From Woeseiaceae bacterium (GTDB lineage: Bacteria; Pseudomonadota; Gammaproteobacteria; Steroidobacterales; Woeseiaceae), in contig JAJFKU010000064.1 of assembly GCA_021773035.1 (NCBI GenBank), positions 35,716 to 99,715 of the forward strand: DNA of 64,000 nt. Direction: 5' to 3'. Every line of letters begins with the position of its first letter. Position 1 is the stretch's first letter. The position numbers were made by a program, and so were the translations under genes. The notes under the pieces were generated by a model that was not told the DNA's origin, ran no database searches, and saw nothing but the letters and a program-made list of their open reading frames with translations. Positions 1 through 10,500 of this stretch are shown piece by piece.

Positions 1-18
1 TGAGGTGTGGGACCTCGA

Positions 19-2208
19 TTAATCCAAATTCCACGCCTGTATGTCATTAGCAACCATTTGGCGAAAATTGCCGCTTTTACTATCCAGCTCCTCCTGAAGG
101 CTCCTGACCTCAGTCGCGGTGTTTTGCAGTTTCTCAATTTGGTCAAATTCAATGGGGAGAACAACCTGCGCAAAACATGCCTCGTCGACTGCTGGATATG
201 CAATGCCAATGTTGTTTCTTAGTAGTTGATTAATTACAAAATCGGACTTCAAGAGTTCTGCTAAGAGAAGAGAGTCAATTTTCGTTGGGCGAAGCACGAC
301 GAATCCCGTCGTGCAAACAGCGCCATCGTCGTGCGATGAGACGATACCGATCTTTCTTTGTTCAGGTCGAACTGTCGAGACCAGCACATCACTCGCACAA
401 ACTTGTTTGCGCGCCCTGCTTGGCGCCTCTTCACAGTTCACCTCTTTGGATTTTACTGATGACGTTAGTGAATCGACATCTGAAATCTCGATATAGTCGA
501 AACTGCCAATCGAACGTCGAGGATCAACACGATCAGTTGCTATATCCGCAACATCCGTAAGCAACACATCGCTTTTCCGCGGTCGCTCTAGCCGCTTGAC
601 TAAAACGTCTGACAAATAGGCATGATAGGTGGCATCCCATCTGCGTACGTCTTTTCGAACTGGCGTCCATCGACACTGGTCGCCATCTTTACCTGTCAGA
701 TAACAATTGGCAACCCGCGGAATGTCGTTCTGCCGAATATTCTGGCGCACCTTGTGCGTACCTTTGGTAATGACCCTGTATCCGATGTGATTGCATATCG
801 CGAAGTAAGTCTTTTCTGCCGCTCCCACTCGTTTGGCAAAATGCAGAATCGACGTCTTCGCCGTGGTTCCAGCAATAGAGAAAGTTTCTGCGGGGAATGA
901 AATTACCGATCGAACTGCGATTTCATCGTACATTCCTTTACGAAGGTCGCTATAGATGCCACGGTTCGTGAGAATGCTGTCGGGTACCACAGTCAGGCAT
1001 TGACCATCTTCGTTCAGCCAATCCAAATACCGCTCAATAAAAAGCACTTCTGAATTGATCTTTTTGGGTTTCGTCGATGTCCACTGATCGTAAATTCGGT
1101 ACTGACCAATGTCAGGCAAAGCAAACTCTGCGCCAAAGGGCGGATTGGTCAATATCAGCCCGACGTTCCCTTCAAGTTTCCTGCCCAGTACATCATCGTT
1201 GTCTTCTCTGGATAGCGAACTCATGCAGTGAAGGTTGACGTTCTCACACCCCGATAAGGCCAGGTTGGCCGTCGCCAACTTAATCATTCTCTCGCTCTTG
1301 TCGATCCCAACTAGTACTTCATTGGCGAAATTCCGAAGCCAAATCTTGGATTGATCAAGCCCGTGTCTTTTGATTACCAGCGGGTGTAACGCTCGAATGA
1401 TCTCCGTAAGAAATGTCCCAACTCCGCAACTCGGATCGAGTATGTGGCCAAATTGACGACAATCTTCTGGGTCGAGGAGCAAGTCGATCGCTTCATCTGA
1501 CAACGAATTCAACGCGAGGTCGACCATCAGGCGAACCATCTCGATTGGTGTCAAGTATTGTCCGAGTTGCTTTTCTTGCGAGAAAGAATCGGCAAGGAAC
1601 TTGCCGAAGAGTTCATTGAAAATGTCGACGGACAGAGCCTCCTCGAATCGCTCCCATGGAACTAGCTCAAGCGCATCAACAATCTCAGCAATTAGCTGGT
1701 GCTCCTGGTCATTTATGCGAATCTCAAAATGGTCTTGACTCAGCTCTGCTTCCAGCGATGACGGCAAGTAGTTTCGGAGCAAGTGGTGCGCCTTGCGTAC
1801 AAACTCCCTGGCAAGCTCAGGTCCTTCGAACTCTTTCTTCAATGAGACCAGGTCAGCTTCACCAAACTTCAATGCTGAAACTTGGCAGAACAGAATTTTT
1901 CCGAGTTCCTCGAGTACCGCATTCCTCGAAGACAGCTTCCCTCTGCGGTGAAAAGACTCTCGAATTTCTTTCAATGCCGCATCGAAACTCTGGCGAATCT
2001 CGGAGTCAGAGTCATCCTTGCTCGATGATTCGATACCTTCGGACAAAGCTATTTGCTGGATTAGACGTTGCGCTTGCACTCGCGGCTCGGTTTCGTTGTT
2101 CGCCCATCGCGAGATCGTAGAAGGATCTACCTTTAATAGGCTCGCCAATGAAGCCTGTGAATAGCCGCCGTGCGACAGCAGAGATGACAGGGCCGAAGAC
2201 ACATCCAT
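19..2208 (-). CDS. HTH-N6-adenine DNA methylase-specificity domain fusion protein
   Basis: Predicted SAM-dependent adenine-N6 DNA methyltransferase of the type I HsdM/N6_Mtase family, 729 residues. An XRE-like helix-turn-helix lies in the first ~45 residues (SQASLASLLKVDPSTISRW). The methylase core follows: a GQYLTP segment, the SAM-binding motif DPSCGVGTF near residue 258 and the catalytic motif NPPFG near residue 353. The last ~170 residues resemble a type I specificity (target recognition) domain. Methylation and DNA recognition therefore sit in one chain, as in type IIG/BcgI-like enzymes, but no nuclease motif is visible. The ATG is preceded by a GAGGT ribosome site 6 bases upstream. A restriction partner could lie beyond the left edge; otherwise it is an orphan methylase that may bind its own promoter through the HTH. 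It sits next to a recombinase stub, which suggests acquisition on a mobile element. Family assignment is firm; specificity is unknown. Confidence 0.85.
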   Translation of the reverse strand: MDVSSALSSLLSHGGYSQASLASLLKVDPSTISRWANNETEPRVQAQRLIQQIALSEGIESSSKDDSDSEIRQSFDAALKEIRESFHRRGKLSSRNAVLEELGKILFCQVSALKFGEADLVSLKKEFEGPELAREFVRKAHHLLRNYLPSSLEAELSQDHFEIRINDQEHQLIAEIVDALELVPWERFEEALSVDIFNELFGKFLADSFSQEKQLGQYLTPIEMVRLMVDLALNSLSDEAIDLLLDPEDCRQFGHILDPSCGVGTFLTEIIRALHPLVIKRHGLDQSKIWLRNFANEVLVGIDKSERMIKLATANLALSGCENVNLHCMSSLSREDNDDVLGRKLEGNVGLILTNPPFGAEFALPDIGQYRIYDQWTSTKPKKINSEVLFIERYLDWLNEDGQCLTVVPDSILTNRGIYSDLRKGMYDEIAVRSVISFPAETFSIAGTTAKTSILHFAKRVGAAEKTYFAICNHIGYRVITKGTHKVRQNIRQNDIPRVANCYLTGKDGDQCRWTPVRKDVRRWDATYHAYLSDVLVKRLERPRKSDVLLTDVADIATDRVDPRRSIGSFDYIEISDVDSLTSSVKSKEVNCEEAPSRARKQVCASDVLVSTVRPEQRKIGIVSSHDDGAVCTTGFVVLRPTKIDSLLLAELLKSDFVINQLLRNNIGIAYPAVDEACFAQVVLPIEFDQIEKLQNTATEVRSLQEELDSKSGNFRQMVANDIQAWNLD

Positions 2209-2245
2209 TTGTGGACCTCGCTAAGTTAAATGAGATGCGATCCTG

Positions 2246-2402
2246 CAGGGATGTGCGTTGCAAGAGACGCAGCCATTTGTGAGCGTAATCATGAAAAACC
2301 AGCGGTGATCGTACAGGGATGTGTAGTGCAATTGCAAGACACGAAGGTGACGTGCATATTTGAGATTGCGCGAGGAATAAGCACTTCAGCTGCTTTTGCA
2401 AG
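2246..2402. promoter_or_regulatory. Repeated motifs upstream of the methylase gene (possible operator)
   Basis: The sequence CAGGGATGTG occurs at 2246 and again at 2314. Each copy is followed 2-8 bases later by TTGCAAG (2258 and 2332), and a third TTGCAAG lies at 2396. The repeats sit just upstream of a gene whose product starts with an XRE-type HTH, so an autoregulatory operator is a reasonable inference. No clear -35/-10 pair was identified, and decay of mobile-element DNA could also explain the repeats. Confidence 0.3.
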
Positions 2403-2405
2403 CAG

Positions 2406-2494
2406 TCACACAAGCTCCACGGCCGCACGCAGCATATCATCGTTAGCATCAATGTAACGTTGCGTCGTGCTGAGGTGATTGTGCCCGGTTACAG
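2406..2494 (-). pseudogene. Tyrosine recombinase (phage-type integrase) C-terminal remnant
   Basis: Minus-strand translation reads NHLSTTQRYIDANDDM followed by LRAAVELV and a TGA stop at 2406-2408. This is the standard end of XerC/phage-type tyrosine recombinases, including the catalytic Tyr in TTQRYID. Only about 28 codons remain; the upstream part is replaced by the 3' end of the OmpA-family gene, whose TAA stop overlaps the remnant in another frame. The catalytic Arg/His/Arg residues and the start codon are gone, so it is inactive. It marks a deletion or insertion breakpoint at the edge of a former mobile element carrying the adjacent methylase. Confidence 0.8.
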
Positions 2495-5400
2495 ACTGCC
2501 GGTTACGTTCAGGAAGACACCCTGATGGTCGAATGCAAGATCGGTCAGATCAGTTGAGAAATCAGTGAAATTGTAGCCTAGCCCGACTTTCAGGTAATCG
2601 CCGAAGTAACGCGACACAGTGGTCAGCAAGCCGCTGCGGCTTTCATTCAGGTCGGGCATGTCCAGCAGTCGGACCTCACCCATCAATTCCCACTTGTCGC
2701 GGAACTGGTAATCGGCACGAAGCACGTACAAATTGGCGTTGTTATCAAAAAATGTCGGGTCGTCACGATCAAGACTGATTTGACCGAGGCGGTAGGCGTA
2801 CTTGCCACCGACGGATACCTGCGGTGTCAGATCGTAGCTAATATCGACTGCTGCTATGTGACTCTTTTGAATGAATTCAGCGGCAATATTCTGCAGCGTA
2901 ACCTGGTCGGTCGTTGGCACATTGTAGAAATACGTGTACTTGAGCATTGCATTCAGGCGGTCATTGTTTATCGGCCGATACGCATAACCGGCAACGGCCT
3001 CGGTGAAACCGCCGTCATAAAATGTGCCCAGTGAGCTTTCGCTCTCTGAATGATTCAGCTTGCCAATGATGCGGCCTGATAGTCCCATCTGATACTTGAG
3101 GCTGTTACGAAACAACCATGTCTTGCGCTCGTTCCGACTGAGATCCAACTGTTCAACATCGTCGTTGCGATACTCGATACCACTAACAAGCTGAATATCG
3201 CCGGTAGAAAAGCCGATTTGCACCCCAGTCGCAAGCCGCTCGGTTTCGGCGCCGGTAAACGTGTCGCGTAATGTGCCGATATCGGTGTTCAACCCGACGC
3301 TCCACCTGTCGCCCGGTGCCAGGCTTACGCCGGTCGAATGCGTCAATCCAGTCATCGTTTCGCTGCGCTGATAGCGCTCTTCGAGGTACACGCTCGCACT
3401 ATCAGAAAATCTGGATTTGACGCCGGCGATGAGGTTTCCCTGACTGCCGCGTATCGTGTTCATGCCGTTGTCGGCGCGTTCATTTTCCAACGTATAGTTA
3501 AGGTACAAACTGGTATCGGCCGAGTATTTGTAGTTCGTGCCAACACGCCCACCTGCACCAAGATCACCACTGGATACTTCGGCATCGACACGCAGTTTCT
3601 CGGAAAACCGCATGGCCCCGCCAACACCCGCGCGCGCATTCTTCTCGCGAGTACCGGTTGACGACACTGTGTCCTGGACGAAGCTGTACAGGTTCCAGTC
3701 CGCCTTCGAGTCGTAGCCAACCTGGACCACGGCGTCGGCCCGCTTGCCTTCATCCTGAGTTAGCGGTACGACGATTGAGTTATCCAAACGTTCGTCTTCG
3801 CGATAAGCGATGCTGACATCCCAGCGTTCACTGGCTTGGTACCCGAAACTGAATTCCTGTGAACTCGTATCAATGCCGACCAATTGACTGCGATCGTCAA
3901 TCTTCGCACCAAAGATGAATCGGTCAAGGAACGGAATGCTGACGGTACCGCCGTAGTTCTTGACGTCGGTAAGTGCCGTCAGTCCCGGTGCCGAGTAACC
4001 CGCATCGACTTCCTGCACATACAATGTCATCCGCGCATCAACGCCGACGTCTACAACATCGATCAGGCGCAAGCCAATATCCGCACGATTCGCATCTGCC
4101 TTCGCGTTCAAGAACAGTCCGGAGTCGTAACTGCTAAACTCAAAACCACCGTCCGTTGAGATCAGCGGCATAGAGAGTAGCCCTTCACTTCGCGCTTGCT
4201 GCACTTTGAGCCACGAATCTGCTGACAATCGGGCAGTCAGGTCAACTGCTTGCAATGTGCTGTCCTCACCGTCCTGTTCATTGACATTGGAAGTCACGCC
4301 CAGCTTGACGCGGTCGCCAAACCAGTAGTGTGCCTGGCCGCCGACCGACAGAGCGTCGATCGTGTCGAAACCAGGACTGTATTCATAGCGTACGACGAGG
4401 TAGGCCTCGTCGCCCGATACCGCACCGCTGCGTACCAGCAAATTGTCGTCTGCTGTTGAGGCCAGCGGCTCGTTGAGAACGACGCGTCCCTGCAGGTAGT
4501 CAATGTCGTAGTCGATCATCGGCGTCAGGTTCACGACGCCGCTTACTATGCCTGACGCCTTATCACGCAATTCGATACGGACGCGCTCTGAGCCGCTAAG
4601 AAGGTCCTGTCGACGCAGGAAATACAGCGAGCCGCCTGTGCCTCTGAATTCCTCGCGGCTTCCGATGGTGCCCGGCTCTGCAGCGAATACATCAGCTGCA
4701 TATTTTTGTTCGCCAAAATCCGTCGTCGCATCAGACTGATAGTGGACGTTCGCGCCATACAGTCCACGGTCGACATGCGCCAGCTCATTGTTGACGTAGC
4801 CAACCTTGAAGTTACCCCACTGACCGTAGTTGTCATCCTGGCTGACGCGCACAAAGAACTTGCCCATCGTCGGCGCCATCTCGGCGACAGTGCTGTCGTC
4901 GCCAAATGTCGGGTAGTAGTACTTTTCATCAATTCGGCGGAAGAAGGCGTCCGGCGACTTATCCATGAAGCCGCTGAAAATATCCTCAATCGAACCCTCA
5001 CGCGTATCGGCACTGGCCATTACACGCCAGTGATCGCCGAATTTTCCGTTCACGAAAAATGCCAACCGACCGTCAACGTTCGAGTTCGGGTCGAAGCTTG
5101 CGTTCGCACCCTGCAATAAATCGATTGGGCCATTGCTCTTGGTACCCGACACTGTCAGGTCAGCCATACCGACATAGAACCAGTCATTATTTTCGAATTC
5201 GAGGTCACGAAGATAAAGCTCACCGCGCCCTTCCTTATCGAGAACAGCAACTTCTACCGTATGCAGCCCCTGCGGCAATATCTCTTCAGCGATGAATTCG
5301 CCTTTATCATTGACAGGTATTGGACGACCCGCAACCCAGACTTCCTGCTCAGCGTTGATTCCGCTGCCACGGACGCTCACCGTACCGCTGCTGAGTCCAA

Positions 5401-7582
5401 TGTTCTGCAGTCCAAGGCGATTTTCGCCGTACGCCGCAAAGAGGTGAGCATTTGGGTCGAACGGATCCATAATATCGAGCGGCTCGATGTCATCAACCTC
5501 AAGGTCATCGTCGTAGTCGATCCAGAGTGGCTGCGGCTCGGTTTCATCAAAATTGTCGTCATCGCCGTAGGCTCTCAGCACATAAGCCAGTTTTTCGACC
5601 GGGGCTCGGAAACTATCCCTGGTTGGACGCCAGCGAGAAGTCCCATCGACCTTCAGCGCAATAACATCCAGGGGTTCGCTTTCAAGCGACTGACCTGTTT
5701 CAAACACACGAATTTCGGCGCGATCGACAAAGTGCGAATAGTTGGTATACATCCGAAACTGAACATCGGATGAGAACCTTTGGTCGTCATCCAGTTCAAC
5801 CACGGTAATTCTTTGTGGTTTGGCTGACACGCTGAGCCTCGGGGCTGATCGCAGGTTATCGTAGCCGAACTGGATATCGGCATTCGCCATTGCCACGTCA
5901 GTACATCGTTGAATGTCTGACGAGCTGCGCTTTGGATCATCAATCGGTTTGCCGTCAACAGTAATACGCATGAGATTCAAGCCCAGCGGATTCTCGGGGC
6001 TCAGCTCACGTGTCATGCGGGTAATATCGACCCCCTCGTAGTCATCAAGAACCGCGAGCTCGTCATAAACGACCTGAACCGCTACGTGCGAGGTTTCGCC
6101 CTGAACGAAGCCTGCATTGACAACATCGTCTGAGTGCACGTAACCACGACCCTCGAATTCGACCTGCTCAACTTCAAGCCCCATGTCAGCGGCGATCTTC
6201 TCCATCGCGCGTCGGGCGCGTGATGCAGACAGCCCGATGTCATCTTCGTAGACTCCCGCGACTCGGCGCGTCAGGCGTTCGTTGCGCGTATAGCCAAGAA
6301 AACGTAAGCGTGGCCGGATCTCGTCAGCAACATCCAGTAGTCCACGTCGCAATACGTCCGTGTAACCCGCCCGGATAGCCGGGTCACCGTCTGTGAAGTT
6401 AATGTCGGCGATTGTGCCCCACGGAGGATCGTAAACCTTGGTCACCATTTCGGCGCCCGCATCCCCTGGACACATTTGCGGCTCGTCCGGCAGGTCCTGC
6501 AGCGGGTCGTCATACCAGAACTCGACCTCCACGCGCCGGTTAAGCTCCCGGCCCTGCATAGTCTGATTCGATGCCAGTGCCTTCTCGGCGCCGCGACCAT
6601 CACTTTCTATGCTCTCGGTCGACAGGTCCAGGCTGTCCTGAATAGCAAGCGCTACGCGTCGTGCGCGTGCTTTCGATAAACCAACGTGATCTCCGTAGAT
6701 ACGTTCGGTACGCCCTGTCAGTGGCGCCTCGTCGGTATAGCCGACGAATTTGACGACGACGTTTTCCTTGTCGTCAAGATTGGCAAATCCCTGCCGCACG
6801 TTTTCTATGAACGATTCGTCAACCTCCATACCTTCCGCAGCGTAATGCAGTGGTGCGATGAGGTTCTGGACACGAGCACGCTTGGAGTGCCCGTCAACGT
6901 ATCTCAGCTTACAAACTGTCTCGACTCGACACACCTTCACAGTGGTCACGTCATGTTCGATCAAAATCTCTTCGATACCGAGGCGATCACCGAGTTCGTC
7001 ATACCAGACTTCCACTTCAACCCGCCGGTTTTCGGCGCGGCCCGCTGCAGTTTCATTCGACCCGGCCGGATCAGTGTCTCCCCGCCAGGAGTACGACACA
7101 GCCTCGGGCGGCAAGGCCAATGCTGTCTGCATATACTCCGCGACTTCACCAGCGCGCTCTTGCGACAGGCCCATGTTGTCGGTATAGATTCTTACCAGTC
7201 GCGGCGACAGTGGTTGATTGTCGGCATGACCTACCAGATGCAAGCGTACATTCATACGATCTTTCATGCCGTCCAGAATCTCAGCCAGTTTTTCGACCGT
7301 ACCCTCTGGAATTCGCGCAACGCCTGTTTCGAACAGAATCGGTGCAACAACGTTGTTGAGCTTGATCGTTTCCAAGGCATCGACAAGCGTCTCGCGAACT
7401 TCAATTTCGTCGCTCGCCTCGGTGGCGAGCCGGTTCGGGTCAAGCGTCCACTCTGTAAAGTCGATGTCGGTGGACAGATGCCGTTCCACAGCTTCGCCCA
7501 TCGCTGTCTCATCGACATCCTGCGCGAGCGTTGCGAACGGCATCATGGACGCCAATAAAACGAGGTTAACGAGCCTGTTCAT
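2489..7582 (-). CDS. Giant OmpA-family outer-membrane protein with three OmpA-like domains and a C-terminal beta-barrel
   Basis: 1697 residues. A signal peptide (MNRLVNLVLLASMMPFATLA) is followed by three tandem OmpA C-terminal-like domains at roughly residues 80-195, 240-360 and 395-508. They carry the motifs GHADNQPLS, GYTDEAPLT and GYTRNERLT and a repeated GLS-x-x-RA helix start. Such domains usually bind peptidoglycan. A middle region contains Ig-like stretches and, near residue 980, an FLRRQDLLSGSERVRIEL segment. From about residue 1085 to the end there are alternating aromatic beta-strands typical of an outer-membrane barrel. The ATG overlaps the stop of the upstream DUF11 gene by 4 bases, so the two are translationally coupled. 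It probably anchors or exports the DUF11 partner and links peptidoglycan to the outer membrane. The C-terminal residue is Leu rather than the usual Phe/Trp, and the stop abuts the recombinase remnant, so the last few residues may have been altered. Confidence 0.85.
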   Translation of the reverse strand: MNRLVNLVLLASMMPFATLAQDVDETAMGEAVERHLSTDIDFTEWTLDPNRLATEASDEIEVRETLVDALETIKLNNVVAPILFETGVARIPEGTVEKLAEILDGMKDRMNVRLHLVGHADNQPLSPRLVRIYTDNMGLSQERAGEVAEYMQTALALPPEAVSYSWRGDTDPAGSNETAAGRAENRRVEVEVWYDELGDRLGIEEILIEHDVTTVKVCRVETVCKLRYVDGHSKRARVQNLIAPLHYAAEGMEVDESFIENVRQGFANLDDKENVVVKFVGYTDEAPLTGRTERIYGDHVGLSKARARRVALAIQDSLDLSTESIESDGRGAEKALASNQTMQGRELNRRVEVEFWYDDPLQDLPDEPQMCPGDAGAEMVTKVYDPPWGTIADINFTDGDPAIRAGYTDVLRRGLLDVADEIRPRLRFLGYTRNERLTRRVAGVYEDDIGLSASRARRAMEKIAADMGLEVEQVEFEGRGYVHSDDVVNAGFVQGETSHVAVQVVYDELAVLDDYEGVDITRMTRELSPENPLGLNLMRITVDGKPIDDPKRSSSDIQRCTDVAMANADIQFGYDNLRSAPRLSVSAKPQRITVVELDDDQRFSSDVQFRMYTNYSHFVDRAEIRVFETGQSLESEPLDVIALKVDGTSRWRPTRDSFRAPVEKLAYVLRAYGDDDNFDETEPQPLWIDYDDDLEVDDIEPLDIMDPFDPNAHLFAAYGENRLGLQNIGLSSGTVSVRGSGINAEQEVWVAGRPIPVNDKGEFIAEEILPQGLHTVEVAVLDKEGRGELYLRDLEFENNDWFYVGMADLTVSGTKSNGPIDLLQGANASFDPNSNVDGRLAFFVNGKFGDHWRVMASADTREGSIEDIFSGFMDKSPDAFFRRIDEKYYYPTFGDDSTVAEMAPTMGKFFVRVSQDDNYGQWGNFKVGYVNNELAHVDRGLYGANVHYQSDATTDFGEQKYAADVFAAEPGTIGSREEFRGTGGSLYFLRRQDLLSGSERVRIELRDKASGIVSGVVNLTPMIDYDIDYLQGRVVLNEPLASTADDNLLVRSGAVSGDEAYLVVRYEYSPGFDTIDALSVGGQAHYWFGDRVKLGVTSNVNEQDGEDSTLQAVDLTARLSADSWLKVQQARSEGLLSMPLISTDGGFEFSSYDSGLFLNAKADANRADIGLRLIDVVDVGVDARMTLYVQEVDAGYSAPGLTALTDVKNYGGTVSIPFLDRFIFGAKIDDRSQLVGIDTSSQEFSFGYQASERWDVSIAYREDERLDNSIVVPLTQDEGKRADAVVQVGYDSKADWNLYSFVQDTVSSTGTREKNARAGVGGAMRFSEKLRVDAEVSSGDLGAGGRVGTNYKYSADTSLYLNYTLENERADNGMNTIRGSQGNLIAGVKSRFSDSASVYLEERYQRSETMTGLTHSTGVSLAPGDRWSVGLNTDIGTLRDTFTGAETERLATGVQIGFSTGDIQLVSGIEYRNDDVEQLDLSRNERKTWLFRNSLKYQMGLSGRIIGKLNHSESESSLGTFYDGGFTEAVAGYAYRPINNDRLNAMLKYTYFYNVPTTDQVTLQNIAAEFIQKSHIAAVDISYDLTPQVSVGGKYAYRLGQISLDRDDPTFFDNNANLYVLRADYQFRDKWELMGEVRLLDMPDLNESRSGLLTTVSRYFGDYLKVGLGYNFTDFSTDLTDLAFDHQGVFLNVTGSL

Positions 7583-10500
7583 TGCTCACCCCCCTGCTGT
7601 CGCTTGACGGGTCCGCCCAGGCGCCAATGAATTTCGGGTTCGATGACAAGTTCGTAACAACAGCCGGTCTCTTCCCAGGCGCTGGTGATCTGAGACTTCA
7701 GGATAGCCAGTCGCTGCTCGACCAGTGCCTCAGGTTCAACGTCGGCAACATAGGACAGGCGTAACGTAGCCGGTGATTTTTGCAGTTCTTCGAGCAACAG
7801 ACTTATTCGCGGCACCCACTGTTGTCGCATTGTGGTCGAGTCCGGCTCAAACACAGCGTCGGCAACATCGAGTCCGACAACGCGATGAATCGACGCGCCA
7901 AAATTCATTCGCAGCGATTTACCACGCGTAGCACGCTGCACCTGCACCGGACGGGTCGATGGGCGGAATCCGCTCGGCAGCGTGCGGTCGTCTATCTTGA
8001 GAACGAAGTTGCTGCCGCGACTCTCATTCGGAACGATTGCGCAGGTAATGTGATAACGACCGTATGAATCCGTGCTGGCGACCAGGCCTCTGGCCGTTAC
8101 AAGTCGCACGGCTGCAAGCCCCTCTTCCCCTGCGTCCTGATAGCCGTCGCGATTTGCGTCGTTGAATACTTTGCCGGTCACGTCAGTGCAGTCGAACGTC
8201 GGGTCCGGAATTATTCGTACAGTCGCCGATGCTTCCTCGGATATCGCGCTGCCAAGGATCGAATTCACTACCTGCGCACGATTGGCGAACTCACCTTCGG
8301 TGACGCCGGCACCTGCCGCGAGCAGCAGTTTGATCGTGTGTCGGCCATCCACATCGAGAGTGAAGTCCGACCAGACAAGTTCGCGGCCAACAATTGTTGG
8401 TTCAAGCGGCTGGTCATCGAAACGTGCGGACCCTTCTATGTACCGGAACCCTGCCGGGAATCGGTCGATGACATTGACGTCCTGCAAGGCAACGCCGAAG
8501 GTATTGCTGATCGTGATCACATAAGGAACCAGCTGCCCCCGGGTCACGTTCAGCATTGGGGTCGTCTTGGTGATCGCCACCGCCCCACCGAGCCGTGGGT
8601 CCAGTGGCAGGTGGTTGTTAAACAACTGGCTTGAACCCGGCGACTGGCTCGAGTCCAGGCTGACGAAGAGATAATAATCCGTTGCTGAGTCTTGGGCAGG
8701 CACAGATGCTGGCGGTGCGAACTCGGATGACTGCGCCTCGCAGGTCTGCAGAGTGCCAGCAACCGCATCTGCCGCCGAGCCCGGGCACGACGGGACGTCA
8801 AACGGCAGTGTTGTTTCATCTGACGACGGTGGAATCAGCAGCGAAACACCCGGCACAAAGCTTACGTCAGGGGCGGTAACCTGCAGCAGATAGTTCAGAC
8901 CACTCGGACACGCAGGGTCTGAGAAATTGATATCGAATTTGTAGTAACCGCTGCCGACTGTCACCTGACCCTGATGATTCGGATCATCGAAACAGGCGGC
9001 CGGGAGCGGTACTCCGTTTCGGGCGTCGACGAGCGTTACCGTCGCACCGTTGACAGGAGTTCGTGCGACCGAATCATAAATCACACCATTCGGGTCAACC
9101 GGCATGTTCAGCGCAAGAAGGTTGCTGCCCTCCTGTACGTCGATGTCGTCGATTCGTTGCTGGCCGTCGGTGAAGTCAGAGTCTGTTTGACCCAGTAAGG
9201 CCGTTGTCGATACTGCGCCCGGCGCGCTGAAACGCAGCGTATACGTCTGACCGCTCGCGTAGTTTGGAGTGACGTTAGCGAAAAGATAGTAGCCGTCGGC
9301 ATTGGTGACCATTGACCTGACTGGCTGATCGTCCAGCAATAGCTCCACGAGCCAGCCTTCCAGCGATCGCTCGATGCCACCGGGCGTGTTGTCATGATCG
9401 GCGTCATGCCAGACATCGCCGCTTAACATACCGGCATTCGGCATCGCGCCGACGTCGATCATTATCGTTGCTTCTGCCGTCTGTTCCGGATCGTCCCAAT
9501 AGACGCGCGCGGTATTGACGATCGTCGTGCCTTCAACGAGATTCGGATTGATGATGGCTCGAAAGCGCAATACCGCAGTCTCACCGGGGCCAAGCGCACC
9601 GTAAGTCGCGTAGTAGTCGGCTGTGATTACGGGGGCAGCGAAGCTGACGCCCGCTGCTAATCCGTTCAAAGTTGCCGACTGATCGACGTAAGTCAAATAG
9701 TCCGGATTCGTCTCATCAAGGTCATCGCGAATCGTGACGAACAACGCAGGAACCAGGCCAATGTTTTGCACAGTCACGACGTATTCCAGCGTCGCTCCGG
9801 CGATCGCCGCCCCGCCCCCGACGACGGAGAGTTCCTTGACGATCGTCAGTGCCTGGGCGTCGCCCACAACGACGACCGTTGGTTCAGGACCCGTTGCCGG
9901 ATTGCCATCGCCGTCGGTCAGGAGATTCGCGACCTCGGCGCTGTAGACCGTGGCCTGATTCACAATCAGGCTGCCGCGTGCAGCGTCGGTATTGACGAGC
10001 AAGTCAAACTGTACAACCGCAGATTCGCCGGGAGAGAGCACGCCTTCACCGGGTCCTGGCAGCGGTAAATCCGTAGAACTGACGTCGATTCGCGCCGCAA
10101 GCGGGAACACGCCGCCATCCGGGCGACCGATGGGCGCGCCATTCAGCGTCGTGCTGTCGGCAACGTAAGAAGTATAGGCAGGCACATCATCGAACAGTTC
10201 GACAATCGTCGCAGGCACGCTGCCATTGTTATACACCGTGATTGTGTAACGCAGCGTATCGTCAGGATCGACAATACCTGGTGAACCGTTGTCGATCTGT
10301 AGCGCCGCAGACTTCACAGCGAATAGCAGCGGGAAGTTGCCAACCACATCAAGCGTCGGATCGTCGGCCACTTCGGTTCTCGGATCATCAGACGGTATAT
10401 CCGCGATGCCCTGATCGACCGCGCTGACGAATGCCTGGTTCGATATGACAGTTCCATCCGCAACGCCCGCGTTGACAACAACGTCGAACGTAATCGTTGC

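Noticed and set aside
2012..2452. 146-codon minus-strand frame overlapping the methylase start
   Set aside because: It lies in another frame of the methylase 5' end and the repeat region. The recombinase remnant in the same interval uses a different frame and has clear family motifs.
6686..7558. 290-codon open frame on the plus strand
   Set aside because: It is fully antisense to the OmpA-family gene, whose domain motifs are unmistakable. No family similarity or ribosome site is seen.
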